Source of the DNA: Setophaga petechia
Lineage: Eukaryota; Chordata; Aves; Passeriformes; Parulidae
DNA: 64,000 bases
Assembly: GCA_024362935.1 (NCBI GenBank)
Contig: JANCRA010000010.1
Location: forward strand, 11,648,501 to 11,712,500
Reading direction: 5' to 3'
A program made the position numbers and the translations under genes. The notes under the pieces were generated by a model. That model had not been told where the DNA came from, did not search any database, and saw only the letters and a program-made list of their open reading frames with translations. Below, piece by piece: positions 35,401 through 43,824 of this stretch (position 1 is its first letter; every line of letters starts with the position of its first letter).

Positions 35401-38214
35401 AGAGGAGTGAGGAATTGCTACCAAATAGAACAGAAGCCTGATCCCAGCAACAGACTAAGCAGGATCTGTTCCCAGCAATCCCAGGCACTGCAAGGAGATC
35501 TCAAGGTCCCAGTTTGGGTTCAGCATCCTCTGTTGCACCACCAGCTGCCAAATCCATTCTCATTTTAATGGAGATCATTTCATGAGCACTCAGCAGTCCA
35601 CTGTATTCTCAAAAACACTCCATGCTCCTTCTGTTGTCAGCCTGACTGCTGCACGCTATGCCAAGGAGGAAACAGCACCCACACTGGGTGTGCAGCAAAT
35701 CCACCCCCCGAAAACAGAACTTCTACAACAATGAGTTTTGTTTTCTCTTTCACAGTCTTAAGCCTTTCATGATTCTCTTTCACAAGGACCTCAAATTGTC
35801 CTACAAATTAGGAGAATCTTGTAATGTGCATTGCAGCAGTGAAATGCTAGTCTATCTTTACTTTGGGAAGTTATTCTGTACTCTAAATATCATGCAGACG
35901 TCTAAATGTCCTTTAGAACTGTGGAGAGACAATAAACTCACAGCACATCCCTCAGCATCTCCAGGGGGGTTCCTCATTACCTACTGCCAGACAGACTGTG
36001 ATCCCACTGTCACTTAGCATTTTACCAGGCCAAGCTTTCACCTGAAAAGACATGCTAGAATGCCATAGACGTTTGGTGAGGGAAAAGCCCCATCTAGCCA
36101 AGAGCAGAGTGCTTAATCCAGATAATTTGGCCACAAAACCCCAGTTGTCAGCATCACTACAGCAAGCCCCAGTCAAATTGGTAGACAAAGACACATTTAG
36201 CACAGCACCCACAGGGAAGAGATGCAGAACTACATAGCCAAAGTTCCAAAAAAGCAGAACCTGAGACATTTTGTAACAGTGCTCATGGTTGCTGATGCAG
36301 AGAGAGTAAAGGAGCTCTGAGGCCCTACCCCCCGCCCAGCCAGTGCTCCAGGCTGCAGCACTCACAGGGGTGTACTGTCCCACTTATCACGGACATTAAT
36401 TTCCACATCTCGCTGCTCAAGAAGGTATCTGGAAAAAAAGGGAGAGAGCAAAGTTATAACTTAATGCAGCTACTCACTCAGTCACATTCTCCTCTTTCAG
36501 AAGATGTAATTTCAAGTCCAGAGTAACTTCCAAAGGTATGACAGGATCCTGCACTGGACTTGGGGAACTGTCAGCTGTGGCTAAAGGGGCATCAGCCAAA
36601 TCTTTAAACCAAAGAATGGTGCTCTACAGCATGGTCTGGCAGCTGCCTTCAATTTTAAGTGGTGCACATGGGGAAAAAGGGTAATTAAATGCATCTCTAA
36701 CAGGGCAGCAATCTCAAAAGAAGCCTGAGTACTTCTGCAGCACCTTCACATTCCCCAGCAATGCTCCCAGCCTGGACGCTTACAAATAAGTGGCCGATTT
36801 TATGAAGCAAAGGCTGGACTCCCCTCTTGCTCGTGGCTTTTCCTGCCAAAAGCAACAATATCAGTGTCACTCCAGACTGCTCTTAGATCCTGCCACTTCC
36901 TTGTCCTGTATGTTTAGGCTGTATCCAATGCTGCCAACACCCCCTCTTTGACAGCTCTAAAAGCCAGGCTTTGCCTTGCAGAAAAATCTCCTGCACAGCC
37001 TGGCTCTTGTTAGAGCCTGTACTGCAACAACCAGATGTAAAATCCCTCTCAGCCTTCACAAAGACTCTCAGTTTTGCTTTTTTATCACCTGCCACATGAG
37101 TCCTCTCTTTCACTCCCTTTACCTCTGCTGTCTCAAACTTCAGGCTCCTCTGAACACGTTCAACACACCAAGCAACTCAGCTGCTTTATGCTCAGTCCCA
37201 TGTGATCAATTTGTCCCCCTGTACTGACAGGACTCTCAGACTCTCATTTCTCCACCATTACTTTAATACAAGTCATCTTAAACCTCTCTGAAACCATCCC
37301 TCAGACCCCTCCTTCTGCAGTAAAGCTGCAATTTACTGCTTCCAGTGATTTAATCTAACACAATCACAACAGTTATCAATGTTCTCCAAACCTTATCTAT
37401 CTGCACACTTACCATTCACTAGCAAGCACCTTGAAACAGAGGTTGCTTTGATTATCTAGCATATCACACATTAAGAGATGGAAGAATCAAATAAGATAAA
37501 GGGGTGAAGAACAGTTTTAGATTCAAACCATGAGATGCAGGGGAAATGCTTGTTGTAAACTCTGAACCTTGCATTCACCCTGCAGACAACAAGCCCATCT
37601 GCCTCCTGATCCGAAATCACTGCAGTTAAGCTGTGCTGCTTTGAGATGAGCGAGGAAACTTGACCTGAAATTTCAGTATCCCCATATTTCTCAGACACAC
37701 TCCCGCAGCCTACAGTACAAGGCGTCTAAACATTTCCATGACGATTGTGTCCCAGGGATCCAGCTTCCTACCAACGCAAATACCATTTCCAACGGGAAAG
37801 AAGAGCGGCTGGAGAGGAGCCTTGTGCAAGGGCATTTGCCACAGGCAGCATCCACACCCAGGAGCACGCAGTGACCGTGTGACACTCAGACACCTGCCGG
37901 AACCGGGCACACCTCACCGGAACCTAACCCCGCCAAAGCCCTCTGCACACCCAGCTCCTCGGGGTGCAAACAAGCGGCACGAGAAACAAACGAGAAACAA
38001 ACTGTGACAGCCGCCCTGGGGAGGCGTGGGACGAGCTTCAGGTGAACACGTCCCAGCGAGGCCGGGCTGCCCCGACAGGCCCGGCTCCGCTCGCCCCGGT
38101 GACCGGGGCGGTTAAAGCAGCGGCGGGTGCGAGGGACCCGCTCCCCGGCCCAGCTCACCGTACGCGGCTCACGTCGCCCTTCTTGCAGCTGGTGAACAAG
38201 TCGCTGGTGTCCAT
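14238..38214 (-). CDS. ABTB1: ABTB1, ankyrin repeat and BTB/POZ domain protein 1 (complete, 12 coding exons)
   Basis: ABTB1 (BPOZ) is an intracellular adaptor with N-terminal ankyrin repeats and two BTB domains. It is reported to bind elongation factor 1A, to act as a cullin-3 ubiquitin-ligase adaptor and to respond to PTEN. Joining 12 exons gives 1434 nt, or 477 residues plus TGA, against 478 in human, with every splice phase matching. The order is: ankyrin repeats at residues about 1-65 (CLCGHEELVRYLLANG); linker; BTB1 at about 113-206 (SDIVFIVHGKSFCAHRCILSAR begins the fold); BTB2 at about 271-375 (CFRVEDYNFLCHKAFFCGRSDYF); and a conserved helical C-terminus ending LLASIGLEC. The start ATG (38214-38212) has a strong Kozak context (G at -3, G at +4) in a CpG-rich promoter. 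No frameshift or premature stop is seen, and the gene looks intact. Downstream it converges with MGLL; upstream lies PODXL2 in the same orientation. Confidence 0.96.
14445..16195 (-). other. ABTB1 intron 11
   Basis: Ordinary GT-AG intron. I see no gene, repeat family or structured element in it. Confidence 0.8.
16196..16396 (-). CDS. ABTB1: ABTB1 coding exon 11
   Basis: The acceptor is cctgtcactgcag and the donor AAG|gtactg. It has 67 codons (343-409), from LSPENAYDVLCVADMYLLPG to CTEYMAKIIEK, and covers the end of BTB2 and the following helices. Confidence 0.95.
16397..19216 (-). other. ABTB1 intron 10
   Basis: A 2.8 kb GT-AG intron with scattered short ORFs on both strands that have no recognisable content. 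Nothing else is seen. Confidence 0.8.
19217..19384 (-). CDS. ABTB1: ABTB1 coding exon 10 (BTB2 core)
   Basis: The acceptor is cattcctctccag and the donor GAG|gtgagc. It has 56 codons (287-342), from AFFCGRSDYFKALLEDHF to VLYYIYSDDTE. Confidence 0.95.
19385..19949 (-). other. ABTB1 intron 9
   Basis: A 565-bp GT-AG intron. No feature is recognised. Confidence 0.8.
19950..20048 (-). CDS. ABTB1: ABTB1 coding exon 9
   Basis: The acceptor is gtctcttcctag and the donor AAG|gtatgt. It has 33 codons (residues 254-286), from VGFGELPFDSTDNFNSCPD to FLCHK, and opens BTB2. Confidence 0.94.
20049..25326 (-). other. ABTB1 intron 8 (largest)
   Basis: A 5.3 kb AT-rich GT-AG intron. No gene, LINE or satellite was recognised, only short simple-sequence runs. 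Confidence 0.75.
25327..25442 (-). CDS. ABTB1: ABTB1 coding exon 8 (inter-BTB linker)
   Basis: The acceptor is tttgcttcttgcag and the donor CGG|gtaggg. Residues 216-253 begin SSKPGTCVKVLTIEP and end CALPAELR. The split codon with exon 7 gives V215. Confidence 0.94.
25443..29918 (-). other. ABTB1 intron 7
   Basis: A 4.5 kb AT-rich GT-AG intron with only short spurious ORFs. No feature is recognised. Confidence 0.75.
29919..30035 (-). CDS. ABTB1: ABTB1 coding exon 7 (BTB1 end)
   Basis: The acceptor is tcttcttgacag and the donor TTTG|gtaagc. Residues 177-214 run from RLDIDVEYVSDCKRLAKQC to DDLETKCKKVYEF. Confidence 0.95.
30036..31032 (-). other. ABTB1 intron 6
   Basis: A 997-bp GT-AG intron between the BTB1 exons. 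Nothing is recognised in it. Confidence 0.8.
31033..31078 (-). CDS. ABTB1: ABTB1 coding exon 6 (46-bp microexon-like)
   Basis: The acceptor is gttttattttag and the donor ACAG|gtaaat. It encodes INPAAFGALLQYLYT plus the first base of G176, the BTB1 segment with the conserved LLQYLYTG. It is too short to show as an ORF. Confidence 0.94.
31079..31965 (-). other. ABTB1 intron 5
   Basis: An 887-bp GT-AG intron between the BTB1 exons. Nothing is recognised in it. Confidence 0.8.
31966..32125 (-). CDS. ABTB1: ABTB1 coding exon 5 (BTB1 first half)
   Basis: The acceptor is gttcctcacag and the donor CTG|gtgagc. Residues 108-160 begin LLEQGYQSDIVFIV and contain the BTB signature HRCILSARSAYFAEMF, then KHPL before the splice. 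Confidence 0.95.
32126..34049 (-). other. ABTB1 intron 4
   Basis: A 1.9 kb GT-AG intron. A short (AC)n run lies near 33827-33839. No gene is seen. Confidence 0.8.
34050..34194 (-). CDS. ABTB1: ABTB1 coding exon 4
   Basis: The acceptor is ctgttttacag and the donor CAGAG|gtgagg. Residues 60-106 run from AKCEANTFDGERC to RRDYYDVFLQ, linking the ankyrin part to BTB1. Confidence 0.95.
34195..35220 (-). other. ABTB1 intron 3
   Basis: A 1.0 kb GT-AG intron with no recognised feature. Confidence 0.8.
35221..35276 (-). CDS. ABTB1: ABTB1 coding exon 3
   Basis: The acceptor is ttattgttag and the donor AATG|gtgagc. It encodes YYACLCGHEELVRYLLAN (residues 41-58), a classic ankyrin helix pair. Confidence 0.95.
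35277..36365 (-). other. ABTB1 intron 2
   Basis: A 1.1 kb GT-AG intron with no recognised feature. Confidence 0.8.
36366..36428 (-). CDS. ABTB1: ABTB1 coding exon 2
   Basis: The acceptor is ctttttttccag and the donor CT|gtgagt. It encodes residues 20-39 plus split codons (YLLEQRDVEINVRDKWDSTP), the end of the first ankyrin unit and the start of the second. Confidence 0.95.
36429..38158 (-). other. ABTB1 intron 1
   Basis: A 1.7 kb GT-AG intron. The last few hundred bases toward exon 1 (about 37860-38158) become CpG-rich as part of the promoter CpG island. No gene is seen inside. Confidence 0.8.
38159..38214 (-). CDS. ABTB1: ABTB1 coding exon 1
   Basis: It encodes MDTSDLFTSCKKGDVSRV plus two bases of R19. 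The donor is CG|gtgagc. The ATG is the first in the CpG-rich region and aligns with the human start. Confidence 0.95.
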
Positions 38215-38378
38215 GGCCGGGCCAGGCCGCGGGGCGGCGGCGCCGCATTGACGCGGAGAGCAGAGGAGCGGCCGCGGAGCCGGGCCGGGCCGAGGGGCAG
38301 CGGTGGCGGGGCGGGCACGGCGGGCGCTGTAAACACGGCAGCGGCTCCGCCCGCCCGGCCCGGCACCGCCCCTCCCGC

Positions 38379-38392
38379 AGCGCCCCCTGCGG
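38379..38392. promoter_or_regulatory. CTCF-like motif in the ABTB1 promoter
   Basis: agcgccccctgcgg matches the core of the CTCF consensus closely (AGCGCCCCCT followed by a G-rich end) and is embedded in the CpG island. The assignment is by motif only. Confidence 0.45.
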
Positions 38393-38453
38393 CCCGGAGG
38401 AACAACTGCCGACCGCGCTGCGAGAGGACCCGCGGGCCTGAGCTCCGGGAAAG

Positions 38454-38680
38454 GGAACCGGCCGTAAACAAACCGGGCTGGAACCGGGGCTTGGGAAAAG
38501 GGAACCGGCCCTGAACAAACCGGGCTGGAACCGGGGCTTGGGAAAAGGGAACCGGCCCTGAACAAACCGGGCTGGAACCGGGGCTCGGGAAAAGGGAACT
38601 GGCCCTAAACAAACCGGGCTGGAACCGGGGCTCAGGAAAAGGGAACCAGCCCTGACAAAACCTGGGAGCCGGGCTGGAAC
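38454..38680. repeat. 47-bp GC-rich minisatellite, about 4.8 copies
   Basis: Unit starts are at 38454, 38501, 38548, 38595 and a diverged partial one at 38642. Each unit reads ggaaccggcc(c/g)t(g/a)aacaaac, then cgggctggaaccggggct, then (t/c)gggaaaag, with only a few substitutions. Units carry G-runs (GGG, GGGG, GGG, GGG) that could form G-quadruplexes. The array begins about 240 bp upstream of the ABTB1 ATG and has no stop codons in several frames. Confidence 0.93.
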
Positions 38681-38778
38681 ACGCCTGAGGAGGGAGCTGG
38701 CCCAGAACGTGGTTGGGATGGGGTTTGGAACATGTGGCAGGACTGGCTCACTCTGGGCTCTGCGCAGTTGTGACAATA

Positions 38779-39102
38779 GAGGATCTCATTAACCCATTCA
38801 AAGGCAGGTGCCAAGAGGATGGTGCCAGACTTGTTTCGGTGGTGCCCAGTGACAGGACAAGAAGCAAAAGCCATAAACCAAAACATAAGAAGTTCCACTT
38901 CAACATGAGAAAGAATTTCTTTAGGTGGAGGGTGGCAGAGCCCTGGAAAAGCTGCCCAGGGAGGGCGTGGAGTCTCAGGAGACATTCAAATCCCACCAGG
39001 ATGTGTTCCTGTGTCACCTGCTCTGGGTGACCCTGCCTTGGCAGGGGCTGGGCTGGATGATCTCCAGAGGTCTCTTCCAACCCTGATAATTCTGTGATTC
39101 TG
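38779..39102 (+). mobile_element. CR1 LINE 3' fragment
   Basis: It shows the characteristic CR1 3' block: gccagacttgtttcggtggtgcccagtgacaggac, then agctgcccagggaggg with tggagtctc, then ctggatgatctccagaggtctcttccaaccctgataattctgtgattctg at the 3' end. It is 5'-truncated at about 38779, the usual form of CR1 inserts. It lies immediately upstream of the ABTB1 promoter minisatellite. Confidence 0.92.
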
Positions 39103-40734
39103 AAGGGATCCAGGTGTGGAGCAGGTGTGGGATGGTGGAGAGCTGGGTGGGACATATGTGGCACAGGGCACACAGGCAAGACTCTGCTGTGGAACAGAGG
39201 CTTGTGCTAAGCCATTCTAGCAGGAAAGGTGTCCTGGGCTGGTCCTGTGGGTACTAGAGGGGCAGAGTTCTCCAGGGGAGAAGCCTGTTTCCACAGCCTG
39301 GGCACCTGGCAAGGTTCAGGGCTCACACAGAAATCTGTGATGGGAGAATTAAGGAGTGTACTGTGGGGAAGGGGGCCAGGCTGCCATCCTGGCAGTGAAA
39401 CCCTGGCCAGTACTGCATTATGAGATGCAGCAGACATGAATTCAGCAGATCTAACCAAGCAAAGCACTGCACTCAGGTCAGTGTTCAGACACCCAGAAGG
39501 TGTGTTTTATTGCAAAGAAAACGAAACCACAACCCTGCTATTTCCAGGGCCAGACACAAGTGTTTCTAAGTGTTCTTCGGCAGCAATCCTGAGCAGCGGC
39601 CAGGGCTTGCAGTTTGTGTCCAGCAGGAATGAAGGTGTTGAGAACAGCTCAAAGCCTGGCTGTCAGCTTAGATGAGCACATGAGGCTCTCATGAGCCAGC
39701 ACAGATGAAGGTGCTTGTTGTGTCGGACTGTAGGAGCTGTTCCAAACCTGCTGAGAAGGACAGATGTGCTCCTGCATGGCTGCAAAGGCAGATGGGAACA
39801 GACAAGTTGCTGATGGCAGTGGCTGCAGTGGGACCCTGCTGCAATGCTCTAAGGTCATGCTGCAATAGTCCTTAGGATAATGTTCCTTCATTTCACACCA
39901 TATCCTCTGCCAGAGGGATCCTGAAAGTGTCTCTTGAACTGTATCCTCAAGCTGCATCACATCCTTTGCAGAACAATTACTGGGTCACTCCTCATTGTTT
40001 CTTTCCACCCTACATACCCCAAGGCGGCGTGGAGGATGCAGAGTCCCAGGACATGTTAGACTCCATGTTGCAGGCACAGTTCCAGATCTCTGGGTGACAC
40101 CTTGGAGTAATCTGCAGCTTGGCCATCCCAGATCCCACCTGGCCATGATCCCCCAGAGATGGAGAGTCACTCTGCTCTTGGCCGTGCATCCAGACGATGC
40201 TATTGCCAGTACTCCCCGAGGCACTGCACTCTCACAACAGCACCCGATGCTCTCTCTGAAGAACCACCTCCATTCCAGGGCAGAGTCTGCATTCTAGCTG
40301 TGGTCCCAATGAGCAGAGGGAGCAAGTGGCACACAAAGCAGGAAGATGGAGATGAAACCCTGTGTTGCTACCTAGGGCCTTTGTACTGGTGACTCCATGG
40401 AATGTCCCATCTCACTACTTTGCAGACAAGGATGTCCTCACACAAACCATTCTTGACATGCCTGGTACATGCCCCTCTGCTCACAGTTGAGTCCTGCAGC
40501 CCCTCATGAATAAAGCAGGTTATTCTAGGCGAGTCACAGGAAACAAATACCCAAAGCTAAGAGAAAAGTTCTCTCTTTTTTTTCTTTTTTTTTTTAATTT
40601 TTTGTTTCCAATCCCAACCGCCACCAGGTGTCAGTGCGACCAAACATTTGGCAGATGGAATTATGGTGATGTCCGAGTAAGTTTTCCAGGAATTGCTTTG
40701 TCTCCTTCATCTGCTCTGTCACCTGGCACACTGC
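39103..40734. other. Spacer between ABTB1 promoter and PODXL2 3' end
   Basis: No gene is supported. A minus-strand AATAAA at 39506-39511 could be a distal PODXL2 poly(A) signal. A T-rich run occurs at about 40573-40600. Confidence 0.6.
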
Positions 40735-43614
40735 TCTGAGAAGTCCAGCTTTCACAGTTTTTATTAAAAAGAAGTTTAACTACATTAGGGTGATAGAAAA
40801 GCTTCCTGTTACAAATGCTAAGACAAAGGTTTTCTTCCTCTTTACATCCTCCCTGTGCAGAGCTGGAAATGCAAGCACTGGACAGAGTAAAGTGGGCTAC
40901 CAACAGCCTCTCTAGAGTGCTTCCCAGCCTGCAGGTCCCCAGAGATGACCCATCTCTGCAGGGCTGGCAGGAGAGGGACAACAGTGCAATCGACTTGACA
41001 AGATCAGCCTAGTGCAAAAAATGATACAGAGAAAAAACAAACTGTAAAAGGATAAAAAGTACCACCAGACTAAAGTGAAATTCTATCAACCAGTAGATTT
41101 CTGAAGCTAAACTGGGATCATACAGCCAGGTGCACCCTGTAAGAGACAGCAGAAAAGTGTCCTCAGCCTCAACAGCCACCCTTAAAGTGTCTCTCAGATT
41201 ACCTGGATCCTTCAGACAGAGAAGAGCATCTCTGGAAAATCCTCCAGGCCACAAGAGGCCAGAAGAGCAAATTAGGAGAACTTGCTAGCTGATTATTGAA
41301 CCCACATAGCCCCTTGGTTTCTTTAAAGTTTGAAGACTTTACACAAGACTGGGAGGTGCTGAGCCCAGCCAGAAGCATTGCTTAATCAGTGCCTTGTTGT
41401 TTCTCTGAATTAGGATAGTGGAGAGAAAACAGGGCAGCAAAGTAGCTCTTAGCAGGGATATGGACCAAGGAAGCCATCTGTGGGTGAAATTATTCACATC
41501 TGATTGGTGGCATTATCTTTTTAACAGCCACTGGGCATTCAAAACATATTTGATGAGGCTTATTGGACTTGGAAAGATTTACACGGTGCAGCTGCCTAAA
41601 GGCCATGGGCATGCCAGGCCCCATTATGCTAAGTGCTATAAAACCTCAAATTTTAACTCCATGCTTTAATTTACTCACCTTAACAACAATTTGTATTTAA
41701 TCCTTTGAGCCCCAAAGTGCCTTCAACACAGCCAATGGACTTGTGCAGTTTTAACTGCACAGACCCATCAAACTCAGCAGGAGCCACCCAGAGAGGGGTG
41801 GTCAGAGAGGGCCATGTATGGCTGTCTGCATCCATGGACTGTCCCCCACTACCAACTGCTGAGGCAGGAGAAGGAACTCTGAGCATCTCTGCAACCCTAC
41901 CAAAGTACAAAAGGAGCTGATGATCACTGAGTCCTACATAACACCAGGAAAGATATGGAGGCAGGCTAAAACCACTGAAAATTGGAATCTGGATAGGAAA
42001 CCAAAGGTTATCACCTTTCTTGAATCCTTAATAAACTGGTATCATCAGAGTGGCCCTCCATCGAGGTGATCTGTGATTCAGTTTGCATGCAAAGCGCTAC
42101 ACAAACTGCAATAACAGACTCTGGCACCTTGACTTCAGGCACACTCACCAGGGAGGAACATGCTAGAGGTCTCTATACATACAGTGATAGATTTACAGGC
42201 TGCACATCTGGGGCCTCTGTGTACAAAGGTTCCCTTCAAGACCAAGTGTGAAGCTGCATCTCACAGGAAGCAAGCATGCAGATCACCACCACTAGGGAGA
42301 GAAGTACTGCCTCTGACCGAAGCAAGTCCCTCAATCCCTCAATGACAGAAGAAACAAGTGTTCTGGGATTTCAGGCTTGACAGTAGTTTAGGCAGGGCTC
42401 AGAGAGCAATTACACATATTCACGTGCCTTTAGCACACATCTTCAGGGAGCTGGAGCCTCAAAGTTGCCTGAGGCATGCCTGAGAAACATCCATTGGGGA
42501 GCTCTTACATCCGATTCTCATCTCATCAGAACTGGCTCTTACATTGTTTAAATGCAGTGATTTTAAAGATGTTACCCCGATTTATACCTGTGAGATATTA
42601 AACACTTCCACCCTTCCCTCAGGGAAAGATGCTGAAATTGAAACAAAAGGATGAGAACATTACTTGTTTCCCTATTTTAAAAGTTTCACATAGTCTTTAT
42701 GTTTACTGCAAAATGACAATCTGAAACCAAACTAACCTGAAAAATAGAATGGGAGTGAAAAAGGCCAGCCAGTTTTAAACTCACACAAGACAAGGGATAT
42801 TTTCCTGCTGATTTCCCAGGCTATTGTGAAAGAGGCATGTAAACACCATTTTTGAGCAACGCTCCAACCTAAAGCACATTTCCATCTAAAATGCTGCACC
42901 ATGGCACTGAATTCTCTGCAATCAGTCAAGCAAGGGTAAAGTGCTCAAACTTTGCAAGCTCAGCTTGGAGTTGTGGAGCTGAAAAAAGGAGTGGGGCTGT
43001 TTGTGGTACCAGGAGTGAAATGACAGCAGGGAGTAGTGGGAGGGGTCTTTTCCCCAAATGTAAACATCAGCTCTCATACAATTAGTAGCTGAATGCTAGA
43101 GCACTAAAAAACCTGTTTTCACATGGGGAATGCAAACTCTGCCCAGAACATCGACAGAATCTTGGCTCCCCTCCATCGAGAATGCACAGGTTTTACTGCA
43201 CCTGCATGGACTGAATGTGGTCTCAAGGTCAGTATTTGGAAAGTGAATTTACTCCCCAAATCTGGACTCTTGGTGGCAGGCAGCCCCACCAGCTTGTTTC
43301 TCCAATCCGGACAGTCTCAGCCACTACCACAGAGCTACAGTAAGTGCATTTAAAGGTGATGAAAGCATTGGTGCTACTGATAGGAACACACACACAGAGA
43401 TCTATAAACCCACCCCTCCCGCTTCCCTCTGTTCCGTGATCCTCCTGGCTCCAAGCCTCAGATGCAGGCTCAGGACTTCCATAGGGAAAACTTGCCCAAA
43501 GACCTGTTGAAAGGTTTTAAGAAGTTCCTGAGAAGCCACCTGATCCCATGGTCCATCAGTCAAGATAGGAGAAAAACAAGTGTGTTTAAGAGGGTGCTTC
43601 CCTCCTTTCTTTTT
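40735..43614 (-). other. PODXL2: PODXL2 3'UTR (extent inferred)
   Basis: Non-coding sequence follows the PODXL2 stop. No other gene was recognised. A minus-strand ATTAAA also occurs near 41694-41699. Confidence 0.4.
40760..40765 (-). terminator. PODXL2: Candidate poly(A) signal for PODXL2
   Basis: AATAAA on the - strand (plus-strand TTTATT) is followed by gcagtgtgccaggtgacag, a mildly GU-rich stretch. It would give a 3'UTR of about 2.9 kb. A second AATAAA at 39506-39511 is an alternative. Confidence 0.35.
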
Positions 43615-43824
43615 CTAAAGATGCGTGTCTTCCTCAAACACATCCACATCCTCGCTCGCCTGCTTATTGATCAGGACATCCCAGCTGTCGGGGCCATTGA
43701 TGGTGTTCCCCCCGTTCACGCTCGGCTTCTTCTCCTGCATTTCCGACTGGCTGTCACTGGCCACGTCCAGAGTGGGGTTGTCATGGCAGCCATTCTCAAC
43801 AAAGCGCAGCTCCTCACCGTGTGA
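43615..43824 (-). CDS. PODXL2: PODXL2 exon 8 (cytoplasmic tail)
   Basis: The acceptor is tccctggcag. It has 69 codons plus TAG (43617-43615). SHGEELRFVENGCHDNPTLD is the CD34-family tail motif. The C-terminus VFEEDTHL is a class I PDZ ligand shared with podocalyxin. Confidence 0.96.
   Translation of the reverse strand, partial: SHGEELRFVENGCHDNPTLDVASDSQSEMQEKKPSVNGGNTINGPDSWDVLINKQASEDVDVFEEDTHL

Larger units (their letters stand above)
37860..38600 (-). promoter_or_regulatory. ABTB1: ABTB1 CpG-island promoter and 5' flank
   Basis: CpG and G+C density rises sharply around exon 1, unlike the AT-rich surroundings. GC boxes (ggctccgcccgccc near 38343) lie just upstream of the start on the - strand. 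There is no TATA box, as expected for a housekeeping-type promoter. The transcription start is probably within about 38230-38400. Confidence 0.75.

Noticed and set aside
37886..38776. A 296-codon open frame on the - strand over the ABTB1 promoter
   Set aside because: It is produced by the stop-free 47-bp minisatellite and CpG-rich DNA. The translation is a repeat of the unit, overlapping exon 1 of ABTB1 in another frame.
38748..39179. 143-codon and 117-codon minus-strand ORFs
   Set aside because: They are antisense to the CR1 LINE fragment at 38779-39102.
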